The position numbers and the translations under genes were made by a program. The notes under the pieces were generated by a model. The model was not told where the DNA came from, did no database searches, and worked only from the letters and a program-made list of their open reading frames with translations. Positions 1 through 10,034 of a DNA stretch of 64,000 nt are shown piece by piece; the first letter of the stretch is position 1, and each line of letters begins with the position of its first letter. The DNA is from Diospyros lotus (lineage: Eukaryota; Streptophyta; Magnoliopsida; Ericales; Ebenaceae), in assembly GCF_014633365.1 (NCBI RefSeq), contig NC_068348.1, forward strand, positions 12,976,311 to 13,040,310, written 5' to 3'.

Positions 1-1079
1 TGTTTCCTAGTTAAGTTCTATGATCTTGTCTTGTGATGTTCTGATGTTGGTCATTCACTTAATCTATTTTCATAAAGAATTATTTATTAGTCTTTATTTT
101 TCTTTTTTTTTTTTCTTTTTCAGCATTCAATGAAATTTTTCTGTAGCTGGGAAGATACCATTCCTTGATAATTCAAATTATGAGCCACTGCCCTTAATAA
201 GTGTTTAAAGTAATAACACAGTAGCACGGAATCATGCATGTAGGAATTTTAAGCTGTAGTATATGATAGTGGAAAAATGTTGCTCTTGAGGTTGTTTAGC
301 TGTGGAAAACGAATTTTTGGAGAATTACTCCACATAAAGTGAAAAATTAGAAAACACGTTCAATACAAAAAGTTTCCAAATAGAGAGTGGAGGTTTGGAT
401 AACGCAGTTCTCCAAAATTGCATTGAACTTGGAAAACTTCTAAAATGAGCTCTGCAAATTTTCCTTACAAATTTGGAGATATGGAAAACACGGTTCTCCA
501 CAAATTTTTTCCCCAATCATCTCCATTTTCTGTAACACAAGTTACACAAGTTTTCCAAATCTGTCTACTTTTCTTGAATTTATGTTTCAATTTTTCAGAT
601 TGGAAATTGTTTTATGTACATACAACATTTGGATGCAATTTTCAAGTTCTATATGAAAAATGAAAACTAGAGATTTTATAATTCAAGTTCTCCACAACCA
701 AACAGCCTAAAGTTCCAAGTAGAAAAAATTAGGAATTGTAATTCACCTTCTCCATCACCATTCCAAACTAAGTGTGCACAGAATGCACACAAACAACCAA
801 TTTGTGGAAAATAATGCACATAAAGATAGAACTCTTTGAGATACCACATTTAACAATAAAGTTAACACAATCAAAATTGAATGGTTTACTTTATCTTGCA
901 TTTGTATGCACTGATAGACAGATTTTGTTATTTATGTAATGTTGCCATTTTAATTGGTAAATACATGTTAGGTAACCCTTTGTTGTTTTAGATTAATCTT
1001 GATCAGTTTTTGTCCTCAAAGAATATTGATTGTTTCAACAACTAATCATCTTACTGAACTCTTGTGTATGTGTTACCAG
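1..1079 (+). other. Probable intron or upstream part of the START-domain gene
   Basis: No convincing exon is visible here. The stretch is AT-rich, contains a MITE at 290-707, and ends at a plausible acceptor (ACCAG before 1080) for the first recognisable CP5-like exon. Earlier exons of that gene, encoding most of the START domain, must lie left of the window or be unrecognised here. Confidence 0.5.
290..707. mobile_element. Tourist-like MITE candidate (PIF/Harbinger type)
   Basis: The two ends form an imperfect terminal inverted repeat of about 21 bp. The left end reads GGTTGTTTAGCTGTGG and the reverse complement of the right end reads GGCTGTTTGGTTGTGG. The flanking trinucleotides are TGA on the left and TAA on the right, a one-mismatch version of the 3-bp TAA duplication typical of Tourist elements. 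There is no coding capacity. Inner sequence around the motif TTCTCCACA also recurs in both orientations, so the element could fold back on itself. Confidence 0.5.
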
Positions 1080-1917
1080 GGGGTGCCTTTTCCTTCTGTA
1101 CCCAAACGTAACAAACCCAGGCGTGTTGATATGTATTATTCAAGTTGGTTCATACGTGCAGGTAAATGAATTACACTTCTTTCCTACCAATATTGTAATG
1201 ACAAAGGGAATGAAGTTTACTGCCAGTTTTTTTTTTTTTTTTGCTGCTTACAAGTAGCAATTTAAGTGGAAGTATTATTGTGCTGCTTGTCTGCAACACC
1301 TTCATTTGGGGATTGAGTTATCTGAAGTGAGAAGTTAAACTTAAACCTCCCCTACTTTGATAGCAAACATTCTTTGTTTTTTTGTTTTTTACCCTTAACT
1401 TTTAGTGTTTCTTGTTTCTGAATGCCTCTTAGTAACTGAGCTAGATGTGTTTTTTGCCATTGTGCAGTTGAATCCAAGAGAGGGGATGGTCAGCTGAGTG
1501 CGTGCGAAGTGTTGCTTTTCCATTACGAGGAGATGGGTATACCTTGGGAAATTGCGAAGCTGGGTGTCAGGCAGGGTATGTGGGGCTGTAAGGAAGGTAG
1601 ACCCTGGTCTACGCATGTATCAGAGAGAGAGAGAATCTGGTATGGCACTCTCCCGGTGTGCTTTGATGGCTCCGATCAACACCAAAATCACCACGGACTA
1701 CCTGAAATCCTTGGAAAGCACAAGTGGCTCATCAGAGATTGATACCCTGGGCCTGGATTCATCATCGTCTGAGAAGCCGTTGGGAAGGAACATACCCAAG
1801 TTTCTAGTTGTGGGCGGGGCCATCGCTCTTGCCTGTAGTCTTGACCGGGGGCTTTTGACAAAGGCAGTTATATTTGGAGTGGCCAGAAGGTTTGCAAAGG
1901 TGGGAAAGAGGTTGTGA
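1080..1917 (+). CDS. START-domain lipid-binding protein, CP5-like, 3' end (frame slip)
   Basis: This is the C-terminal part of a plant polyketide-cyclase/lipid-transport (START) protein resembling Arabidopsis CP5, recognised from family memory. Exon 1080-1161 encodes the GVPFPSVPKRNKPRRVD stretch. A GT-AG intron of 306 bp follows (phase 1), and exon 1468-1917 encodes SKRGDGQLSACEVLL, MGIPWEIAKLGVRQGMWG and a hydrophobic tail (FLVVGGAIALACSLD, then KAVIFGVARRFA) ending at TGA 1915-1917. The family is thought to bind lipid, and the tail suggests membrane association. The frame shifts by one base at the GGGG run 1582-1585: before it the conserved protein reads in one frame, after it (VRKVDPGLRMYQ) in another. 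One missing G explains this. It faces the PDH E1-alpha gene tail-to-tail. The N-terminal part is not visible. The acceptor at 1080 is provisional, because the bases just before it also read V-T-R in another frame. Confidence 0.75.
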
Positions 1918-2493
1918 TTTGGATGCGTTTGCAGGGAGTGAGGGATTTGCTTCGATTACTCCAAGAAGATACAACAAAATTGTATTTTTTTAATTTTTTT
2001 TTCTGAGCCATGATTAAGATTAATGAAGCTGAGGGAAAGAGATGAGATTGTATAGTGTGTTATTATTAGATGGGAATGGAAATCTTATCTCATCCATAGA
2101 TCGTCGCGTGTTGCAGAATGAGAGGAAGATAGATTGCAATATTCTTTTCCTCTGCTTCTCCTTTTAATGTTGTTTTGCAGAATAAGAGATTGAATGGTGT
2201 GTTATTATTAGAAGGGCAGGCATCATCATCCTAAAGAGAGAACTAACGGAAGAGAAAACTGAAAGTCAAGAAGAAATAGCCCTGTTGCAGAGATTTCAAA
2301 TGAGATGACTAGTTGCAATCACTTTGTATGTATAATTCTGAACAGTAGACAACAGTACAGGCATATTGTGGAGATAAATGAAGCTACAGGCAAGAAGGAA
2401 AAATCTGAATAGAGCAGCCCCATTGATTATTCAACAGAAAGAGAGAGAGAGAGAGAAGCCACAAGAAAGAATGAAAGACGTTTGGATAGATAT
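1918..2493. other. Spacer between two convergent genes
   Basis: These 576 bp separate the stop codons of the CP5-like gene (+) and the PDH E1-alpha gene (-), so they should hold both 3' UTRs. The sequence is AT-rich with a short GA run near 2440. I see no canonical AATAAA clearly placed for either gene and no further gene. Confidence 0.6.
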
Positions 2494-5400
2494 TTAGACA
2501 TGAGCTGTGCCTTCTGTGAATTTGGGATCCTCGCATCTGTACCTGCCGTTAGGACTGATGCCAAAGCCTTTCGGATCCGCAAAGACGTTCTCCAAAAGCT
2601 GGCTTCTGGGAGGACGAGGGCTTGCATCTGCGAATTCCACCGCATCTTCCATTATCTCATCAATCTTTCTATCGATGGCTTTTAACTCAGCTTCATCTAC
2701 AAGCTTGTTCTCAATCATGTACTTCTTCAAGGCTGTGATGGGATCCCTCGTGACGTAGTGAGCCTTCTCAGCTACCAAAAGAAATGGCAAAAAAAATAAG
2801 AAGAAACGCAATGCAATCATGGGCGGCAAGTACTAGATCCAGAAAGAGTCACACAAGCTCTAAAACAAATGCAACTGACGTTCTGTTCAACATCAAGTTC
2901 TGAAAAAGCAAACACAACTACGATGTGCCAGGTACCATCATGAATGTAGGGATGGGATGTCTAGGACAAGCAACCAGAGCAACGTAACAACTTAGGCAGG
3001 GGAAGTAATTTTAGCAGAATCTACTTTTGTCTGGAATCAGAGCAATGAAGGACACTTTCCTCCAACCCAGAACGTGCCCAACTGGAGCTAGTGTTGCGAC
3101 TGAGTTGACTGACTCACTAGAAACTGCAATTTAAGCAGACATTTACAGAGATATCATCCAAATATGACTGAAGGTTTTTATGTCTAAGATACAATTTAGA
3201 AGTGTGGATTCCTCCCACACTTTGCATGGTGGTGCGTAAAGATCAACCTAAGTGCTACTATGAGTAGGAGCAAAGTGACCACACTGATAGGCTAGCCAGA
3301 AATATGACAATTCTGTTTTCGGTTCCAGCATTTATGCCCAAGACTTCTCCAAGCAATCTTTATTGTGGAATTTAGAATCATGCCAGTTAGACTAGATTCC
3401 ATACTAGACTTCCAGCCAACAAAAAGAATTCAACATGCCAACCCCACATAATGGGATAAAGGCTTGATGTGTTGTATGGTTGATCTGTTGTTGTAAAAGA
3501 ATCAAGAGACAAATAGCCTAATAGAGACATATGCAAAGGAAAGGCAAAGGTAAAAAATGTTAAAACGACTCCTGGAAGATGATCGAACAATGGATATACA
3601 AATAGATTAACAATGCATGAAAATTGTTCATCGAATGATATAATGATATTGCAATCCAAGTTATTTATGGTGCACCTGAAATGAGCACGTAACATTTATA
3701 ATAATAGAAAAGGAAAACAATATTCTGCTTCTATTGATAGGTTGAAAAACACAGCCGACGGGTGTTCTGTAAATATTCTACAGCAGTGATATTAACCGAC
3801 GAAGGTCCTAGCATTCATATCACCTGAAAACAAAGCTTTAAGCTTGAGACCCTGAAACCACATCGCTTCTAGGGAATCTAGAAGCTAGAGCAAACTTATC
3901 CAGAAATGTAACGTGAACTTGATTCATAAATCTAGTAAACAAGTAAACTACACATCTCAGCTTGAACTATTCACATTACCATAGATCTAGGAAACAAGAA
4001 TCAGCAACAACACCCCCCCCCCCCGGCGCGAGTGCAAGGTCAGTTGGTAAGGATGAGTGTTATACTAATATCAATCCGGTGGGACATGAGTTTGAACTTT
4101 CCCCTACACAGTGAAACAAAGCCTCATGTTTGTGATTTACTTCCCCCGCATAATCGAAGGCACGAACACGAGGAGTCGCGTAAGGGCCGTCATCCCAAGA
4201 ATTAGCACCCCCTAGTCGTTTGGACCTTTTTCTAGTTTTAAGCATTTAAACAATTTTCAACATAATACCTCAACAGTTACTGATCTGAAAAATAAATAAA
4301 TATAAAATGCCAGACGCATGGGTATACATTTAACAGAAAGGAAATATTGGAAAGTTCATACTACCATGAATAGAACTAGAATTAAATAAAGACTACTAGA
4401 CCTGATCAGAAAAGTTCAGAGTCCTAAGTTTGCAGTGATAAATTTAAACAAAAACAGTCCCATTATGCTAGAAGTTAAATATCATTGCTAGGGCGAAGTA
4501 AAGGATTCAGGTCGGAAAGGATTTAGAACGACAATAGATTATGAAATAGAAATATAATGACAAAAGAAAAATAGGATGCAAATATACGACGCTGTTATGT
4601 TATCCGATGCGGTTTGGGGCACCACCCATGGGCCCGTGCCCCCGGCCCCTCATTTTGCCCGCGTCGACGCGGGCAACAGAACAAAATCGTGCGGATATAA
4701 TGACTTTCAAGGCACAAAAATTGTAATTGAACGAGCAAAGGGGAGGCAGACAGTAAGAAGAAGAATGACAACATGCTTTGCTTACCAGGGTCACGAAGCT
4801 CATCAGGATCAGCCACCGAGTGCCCCCTAAACCTATAGGTCTCACATTCGACCAAGGTTGGTCCTTCCCTCTCCTCGCTCTTTCAATGGCCTCCTTAGCG
4901 ACCTCTCTCACCTTCAAGACATCCATTCCATCCACATGCACTCCCGGCATTCCAAAAGCAGGGCCCTTCTTCCAAATCTCAGGATCAGAAGTTGCCCTCA
5001 AATGTGACATCCCAATTGCCCACAAATTGTTCTCAACCACAAACACAATTGGCAGTTTCCACAACGCCGCCATGTTCAAACACTCGAAGAACTGGCCATT
5101 GTTACAAGTGCCATCCCCAAAGAAGGCCAAGGTCACCTGATCGGATCCTGCCTCTTTCAGCACCTCCCTCCGGTACTTGGAAGTGAATGCAGCGCCAGTT
5201 GAGACGGGAATTCCCTCGCCGATGAAGGCAAACCCACCCAAAACATTATAATCTTTGGAGAACATGTGCATAGAGCCACCCTGGCCGCGGCAGCAGCCGG
5301 TGGTCTTGCCAAAGAGCTCGCTCATGACTTGGCGAGCAGGGACGCCTTTACTGAGGGCATGAACGTGATCGCGATAGGTGCTCACGACATAATCTTGCTT

Positions 5401-5914
5401 GGTTAAGAGCTTGATGAAGCCTGTGGACACAGCTTCTTGGCCATTGTAGAGATGAACGAAGCCAAACATTTTGCCTCTGTAGTACATTTGGGCGCACATG
5501 TCTTCGAAAACTCTGCCCAGCACCATGTCCTCGTATAACTCCAACCCTTCGTCTTTCGTGATAAGCTGCTACAAGACAAAACCATCACCAAAAAACAAAC
5601 AAAATCACGATCAGGGCTAAGATCGGTAAAGGGAGTGAATTGAATTTTGGGGGAATGAGCGGGCGGCTTACCAGATCGGAGGTGGATTTGATTTTCTTCT
5701 TTTCCTTGACGACATCGGAGATGGCAACGATGGAGGAGGATTGATGGGCAACTGAAGCGGCAGAAATTGATGATAATGCTTTGGTGGGAAGAGGAACAAG
5801 TTTACGGATGGATCCGAGGAATGATGGGGTGGGTATAATAGCAGGGTTATACTTGTGAGAAGAGCGAATGAGATTATTTGTGGTGATTGTAGAAGAGTAA
5901 GGCGAGGAGGCCAT
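2494..5914 (-). CDS. PDH-E1 ALPHA: Pyruvate dehydrogenase E1 component subunit alpha, plastid (frame slip)
   Basis: This is the alpha subunit of the thiamine-diphosphate E1 enzyme, which decarboxylates pyruvate and supplies plastid acetyl-CoA for fatty acid synthesis. There are three coding exons on the minus strand: 5914-5672 (81 codons), 5565-4786 and 2771-2494, with GT-AG junctions. The first 60 or so residues are rich in Ser/Thr and poor in acidic residues, as in a chloroplast transit peptide. The thiamine-diphosphate motif is intact: GDG at residues 231-233, 26 residues, then NN at 260-261. Also visible are [26 protein letters not shown] and the C-terminal [16 protein letters not shown]. 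Length is about 433 residues against 428 for the Arabidopsis protein. One base is missing in the C run at 4867-4869 (a G run in the gene sense) near residue 314: after RARRG the annotated frame leaves the family, and [12 protein letters not shown] continues in the next frame. As written, the protein would lose its last quarter. The gene is convergent with the CP5-like gene. Confidence 0.93.
2772..4785 (-). other. Large second intron of the PDH E1-alpha gene
   Basis: This 2014-bp intron joins exon 2 (donor GTAAGC at 4785) to exon 3 (acceptor TAG at 2774-2772) in the phase needed to restore the RDP-A-EKAHY junction. It holds a SINE-like insertion at about 4022-4215 beside a poly-C run. The rest is AT-rich sequence in which I see no gene. 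Confidence 0.85.
4022..4215 (+). mobile_element. tRNA-derived SINE candidate
   Basis: After a C run, the sequence carries an A-box-like segment (GTCAGTTGGTAAGG, about 4038) and, roughly 35-40 bp later, a B-box-like segment (GAGTTTGAACTT, about 4088). That is the spacing of an internal polymerase III promoter in tRNA-derived plant SINEs. It lies inside the PDH intron. I could not define a clear target duplication or a poly-A/T tail, so the 3' boundary is approximate. Confidence 0.45.
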
Positions 5915-6818
5915 TGCTGCACACAAGTGTCTCAAAGAGAAAATGGATCGGGAGATGTCTTGTCTGTGCTGTGGCAATGAACGAGAGAGAGAAAGAGAGA
6001 GGGGTATAAAAAAAGCGTAGCGGGCGGAGGAAACAAGGCAGAGGTGCACAGGAATGACCGTCGCAGCAACAAGGAAAATATGATGTGCCAAACCAAGCTC
6101 CTCCCTTACTGCAGCTTTGCATGAAATTTTTGACTCAGGTTCCAATTGTTGGGTTTCTTGGGACTCACATGAAACTAATCATACTGAATTTTAAAAAAAT
6201 TGCACCAATAAATTCATAATACTTGGATGCCAACTATATATGGACTTGCTAAGGTGGCTTTGTCTCGGATGAGCTTCTTAGGTGAAATTAGTGCAACCAT
6301 TGCAAAACAAACTGTTACGATTGTCTGAGGGCTGCTTGCTTGGAAGGCTATCTGATGCTTGTGTTAGAAATTACTAAGGGCAAAGGCAGAGGCAAGGACT
6401 TCCCCAAATTTAAAGTTTCTAGAGCCGCTTTCGTGTTTCAAGAAGTTTGTTATCTCATAAATTTGGAATCATTCAAATCCAATAAGTCTACTTAAATATA
6501 TTGCTGTTGCTAGAAATATAAGAAGTAAAATTTGTAGATGGAGATACTCAAGCTAGGATAGAGCCAAGCAAGGAACTCAATCTACAAGCCGAGAAATAAG
6601 TGGTAGGCTGTTGTTTAGGGGAGAGCCTAGTATGTTGTTCGAGAGAAAACACATGTTTTTGTTTGGGGGAGAGAGGAGTGGTCTTGGGTCTCTCGAATAA
6701 GTAGTTGTTGGACTTGAACTAGTAGCTTAATGATGAAGTGAGAGAATGATATAGTTGCTCGGGGGAGTGTTCCGCTATTTGAGAGAAAAGCTTTGTAAGG
6801 CAACACACAGTCAAAAGG
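5915..6818. other. Upstream region and 5' leader of the PDH E1-alpha gene
   Basis: The 5' leader side contains a GA-rich run on the + strand at about 5983-6004, which is a pyrimidine (CT) patch in the sense of the gene, a common plant core-promoter feature. No TATA box of good quality is placed at a normal distance. Beyond about 6150 the DNA is AT-rich with no recognisable gene, up to the first LTR fragment. Confidence 0.45.
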
Positions 6819-7571
6819 TGTAATATCCGAGAATTTCATAAAATCATATATTTGAGGAAATAGGATATTCCCCAAAGGATTATGAAAGTCCTTAGGTAAA
6901 AGTACAATTTTCAAAAAGTTCGAGGCAAGAGTGCAATCTTTGAAATGTTCGGGTCAAGGTGCAATAGCACAAAGGCTCAGGCCAAAGTTTAATAGTACCA
7001 AAGCTATGGGTCGAGGTATAATTTTTGGAAACCTATAATTGGGTCATTAAAGAAACGAATCGGCATAATAAGCCATTGGAAGTAATGATGAGGCACACAA
7101 ACCAAGGCGCATAAGTGCCAGGGCATGTGGCAAGAAACTATTAGCCACTTGGAAGTCATGATGATACCTCATAAATGACCCCGATGTGGTAACACATGAT
7201 TGGCAGGGAAAGTCTATAAATAAGCCTCAAGCTTAACCCAAAGCATGCCATTAGGATTTGGGCCAAAACAAGGCCAAATTGAGAGGGCTTGAGGAGAAGA
7301 ATCTATTGTTGAGAGAGGGGGAAATTCTGTAAAAAGAAGGAATGAAATCGGTGGAAAAACAAAGGAGAAATGGGGTTCATCGAAAAATTTGAAGCTTCAT
7401 TGGAATTTGGGCCCAAATTGCTAGAAAACAACGAGGTAAGTTTGGTTTAAGCTTATAATTGGGTAGGAGAGAGAGAAAGGAAGTCGTAGGAACAAACGGG
7501 GGTCAAATTAGAGTTAAAACGATGGAGAAATCGCGAAAAAACTAAGGCTGCAGCGAGTCCGTGTTCGCAGT
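6819..7571 (+). mobile_element. Truncated Ty3-type LTR fragment
   Basis: It starts TGTAATATCCGAG and resembles the 5' part of the LTRs at 46535 and 53587: a TATA box (CTATAAATA, about 7213), then a purine-rich leader, a GAGGTAAG splice-donor-like site, and the shared phrase AACGGGGGTCAAATTAGAG before the break. It stops where another LTR start (TGTAACACTCAGG) begins at 7572. I infer truncation by that insertion. Confidence 0.55.
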
Positions 7572-8035
7572 TGTAACACTCAGGATTTTTATAAAAGTGG
7601 TCAATTTTAAAGAAGATAAGATGGATTGAGGATTAAATAAGGAACGAGTGAATTTTGGGAAAAATATGGTATGTTTTTGGAGGTTTTGAGCAAAAGTATA
7701 ATTTCTCAAAAATATTTGGAGATCATTTTGGAATAAATAATGGTACTCAAAAGTGTAAGAAACGTTATAAGAATTTTTGGAAAATGGAAGGATAGCATTT
7801 TAGGAGGGAAAATAAGGTTTAGAGAGTTAAGGGGGTGAAAGTATAATTTATGGAAACTTTAGTGCCAGAATAGTAAAAGAAAGCAAAGCCAACCATCATA
7901 AGGCTAAAAATATCAGCAATTGGCCATCCATAAATGTCCAAATGTCCCCCATGTGTCCATGGTGCTGGAGGATGGCAATTGGCCCAAACATTCTATAAAA
8001 CGGATGAGAATTGGGGAAGCAAAAACTCAAAGGGA
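7572..8035 (+). mobile_element. Second truncated LTR fragment
   Basis: It begins TGTAACACTCAGG, the start pattern of Ty3-type LTRs in this window, and includes a TATA-like CTATAAAACG near 7993. It is cut at 8036 by the repeat starting TGTTAGTGTTATGCCCC. No coding sequence is present. Confidence 0.45.
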
Positions 8036-8591
8036 TGTTAGTGTTATGCCCCACAAGCCAATTATATTTTATGTAAAGGATCATACTTTTCATTGTGATT
8101 CTTTTTATTCAATCAATTGTATTATAAAGACATTATTATGTTTTGTTTATTATTAATGATTGTCGTCATTATTTATTGCAATCTATATTTGAGAAAGTCC
8201 ATAGATCAAATAGGCTCATAAAATATGGTTATGCATAGAAATGACAATTATAAAACATATTCCTTAAAACCTTTGATCTTAAATGTTCCTAGTTATAGAG
8301 TTGTTAGGAGTAGACACTAATAACTCGGATAGATTAGCACATATAATGTATGCTCAATCGGGAGAATGTCTTGTTTCATGGACATTGGTATAAGGACATT
8401 AGTGCATATATATGGGTGCTTATTAGAAGAATAAGTACATTGAACTGACCCGCTATAGAATTCCTAATGGTTATTGTTCAATGTCAAATTGGAATTCTGG
8501 TGTTGTAATTGTGTAGACTGGTCCTAGACTTGAGACATCATGGTAGTCATATATTTGCTGGTTATATCTTGGTGCTGTTTGGATTCTAAAG
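8036..8591 (+). mobile_element. Dispersed LTR-like repeat, copy 1 (runs into assembly gap)
   Basis: It begins TGTTAGTGTTATGCCCC and matches the sequence starting at 62436 (TGTTAGAGTTATGCCCC) over about 550 bp with scattered substitutions, up to the shared phrase GGATTCTAA just before the gap. The TGTTAG start suits an LTR, but no coding part is attached, so the class is open. Confidence 0.55.
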
Positions 8592-8691
8592 NNNNNNNNN
8601 NNNNNNNNNNNNNNNNNNNNNNNNNNNNNNNNNNNNNNNNNNNNNNNNNNNNNNNNNNNNNNNNNNNNNNNNNNNNNNNNNNNNNNNNNNN
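8592..8691. other. Assembly gap (100 N)
   Basis: Exactly 100 consecutive N lie between two different repeat sequences. This is probably a placeholder of unknown true length where contigs were joined in repeated DNA. Confidence 0.98.
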
Positions 8692-10034
8692 TTACCACTA
8701 GGGCAAACTTTCGAAATACCCAAATGAGGAGTTGATCCGTTAATTAATTCTAATTTGATCTCTCGTCTGATCCTAGGCTAATGTCCCTTAATATCACTCT
8801 TTCTTCTATCATTTCCCCAAAACTTCCACAAGACTCAAATCTACACCAAACACATATGACTCGTTCCTATGAGTTGTTTTCTTAGGTAATCTTTCCTTAT
8901 TTCTTTTGTCATCAGTTATGGATCCTTTATCTCAATATCCCCATCTTCAACTTCAGATTTCTAAACTCCTCAAATTTTATTCCTAAGAGCAATTGTTTGA
9001 ACCATCAATAACTTGCTCACTCTTAATAACCACCAGAGATCTCATCATTTAGCGAAAAAGAATTTTTCTTAATGATCTCCAATTTATAATTTTTCAAATC
9101 TAATGGATCCTTAGTTATGGTTTATCGAACCTTTGCCTAATGATCTCCAATTTATAATTTTTCAAATCTCATGGATCCTCAGTTATGGTTTATCGAACCT
9201 TTGCCTAATGATCTCCAATTTATAATTTTTCAAATCTCATGGATCCTCAATTATGGTTTATCAAACCAATCTTACATTCGAACCACATTGTTGGCTCTAT
9301 CTCTCATAGCTAAGTCAACCCGACGTTCTATCACCTAGCAAGGTCTAGTATTCTCCAATTAATAACCTTAAAGACCTCAACCGATAAACCCCCAAATCTC
9401 TAAGTAGGGATTTTGTCTTTACGATCTAATAGTTTTTTCTCTCCCTAAGTCTCCATGTGGGATTTGCACTCATCGGTTCTAGCTAAATCAATTCCCTTAA
9501 GTTTCTACTTTGGGTATCTAACTCATCCTTAAGATTTATTTTAGCTGCAAGTCACTCTTTACTCTCCCATGTCCCTTGATGAGTTCTCCCAGTAACCTCA
9601 GTCATTCTACTTATCTTGTCAGGGCATGACATCACCATTATTAACATGTCCCCAGTTAGGAGATTCTAAAACTAGATTTACTATAATTCGTCCCAAAAGA
9701 GATTTTATCACCAAAGTACTCATTCTTCTAACGTTTTGCTAATCATATATCTATGTCCCTCAACGACTCTTATTACCGGCTCTCTCACCTCCCACTGATG
9801 TGCCCGAAACACGAATAGAATTTATCCGTCTCCTCTTGTCACCAAAAGTATATTCACGTTAAACACCTCAAGTCTCACCTTCCTAGAGTTCCCATACTCA
9901 TTTCATCTAGGTTCCGAATGACTCTTAGAATCCATAACCATGTTCTAAGTTCTCGTTCCACAGTTCTAACCATGCTAATTTCAACAACCTAGCTTAACCA
10001 TCCTAGGGTTTTAACCTAGGGCTCTGATACCAAT
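8692..10034 (-). mobile_element. Leader of a minus-strand Ty3-type retrotransposon, with primer-binding site
   Basis: At 10021-10032 the + strand reads GCTCTGATACCA, which is the initiator-Met primer site TGGTATCAGAGC on the minus strand, two bases inside the LTR at 10035. The sequence to its left is therefore internal retrotransposon DNA. No gag frame is recognisable in the 1.3 kb that survive, so this is leader or badly decayed. It contains a 68-bp tandem repeat. The coding part, if any, would lie in or beyond the gap. Confidence 0.7.
9071..9272. repeat. 68-bp tandem repeat, about three copies
   Basis: The phrase AATGATCTCCAATTTATAAT starts at 9071, 9139 and 9207, giving a unit of exactly 68 bp. 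The second and third copies are nearly identical (CATGGATCCTCA) and the first differs slightly (AATGGATCCTTA). It lies in the leader of the minus-strand retrotransposon. Confidence 0.9.

Noticed and set aside
4021..4060. Possible intact tRNA gene at the A-box-like sequence in the PDH intron
   Set aside because: No cloverleaf or anticodon stem can be formed. The promoter boxes fit a SINE instead.
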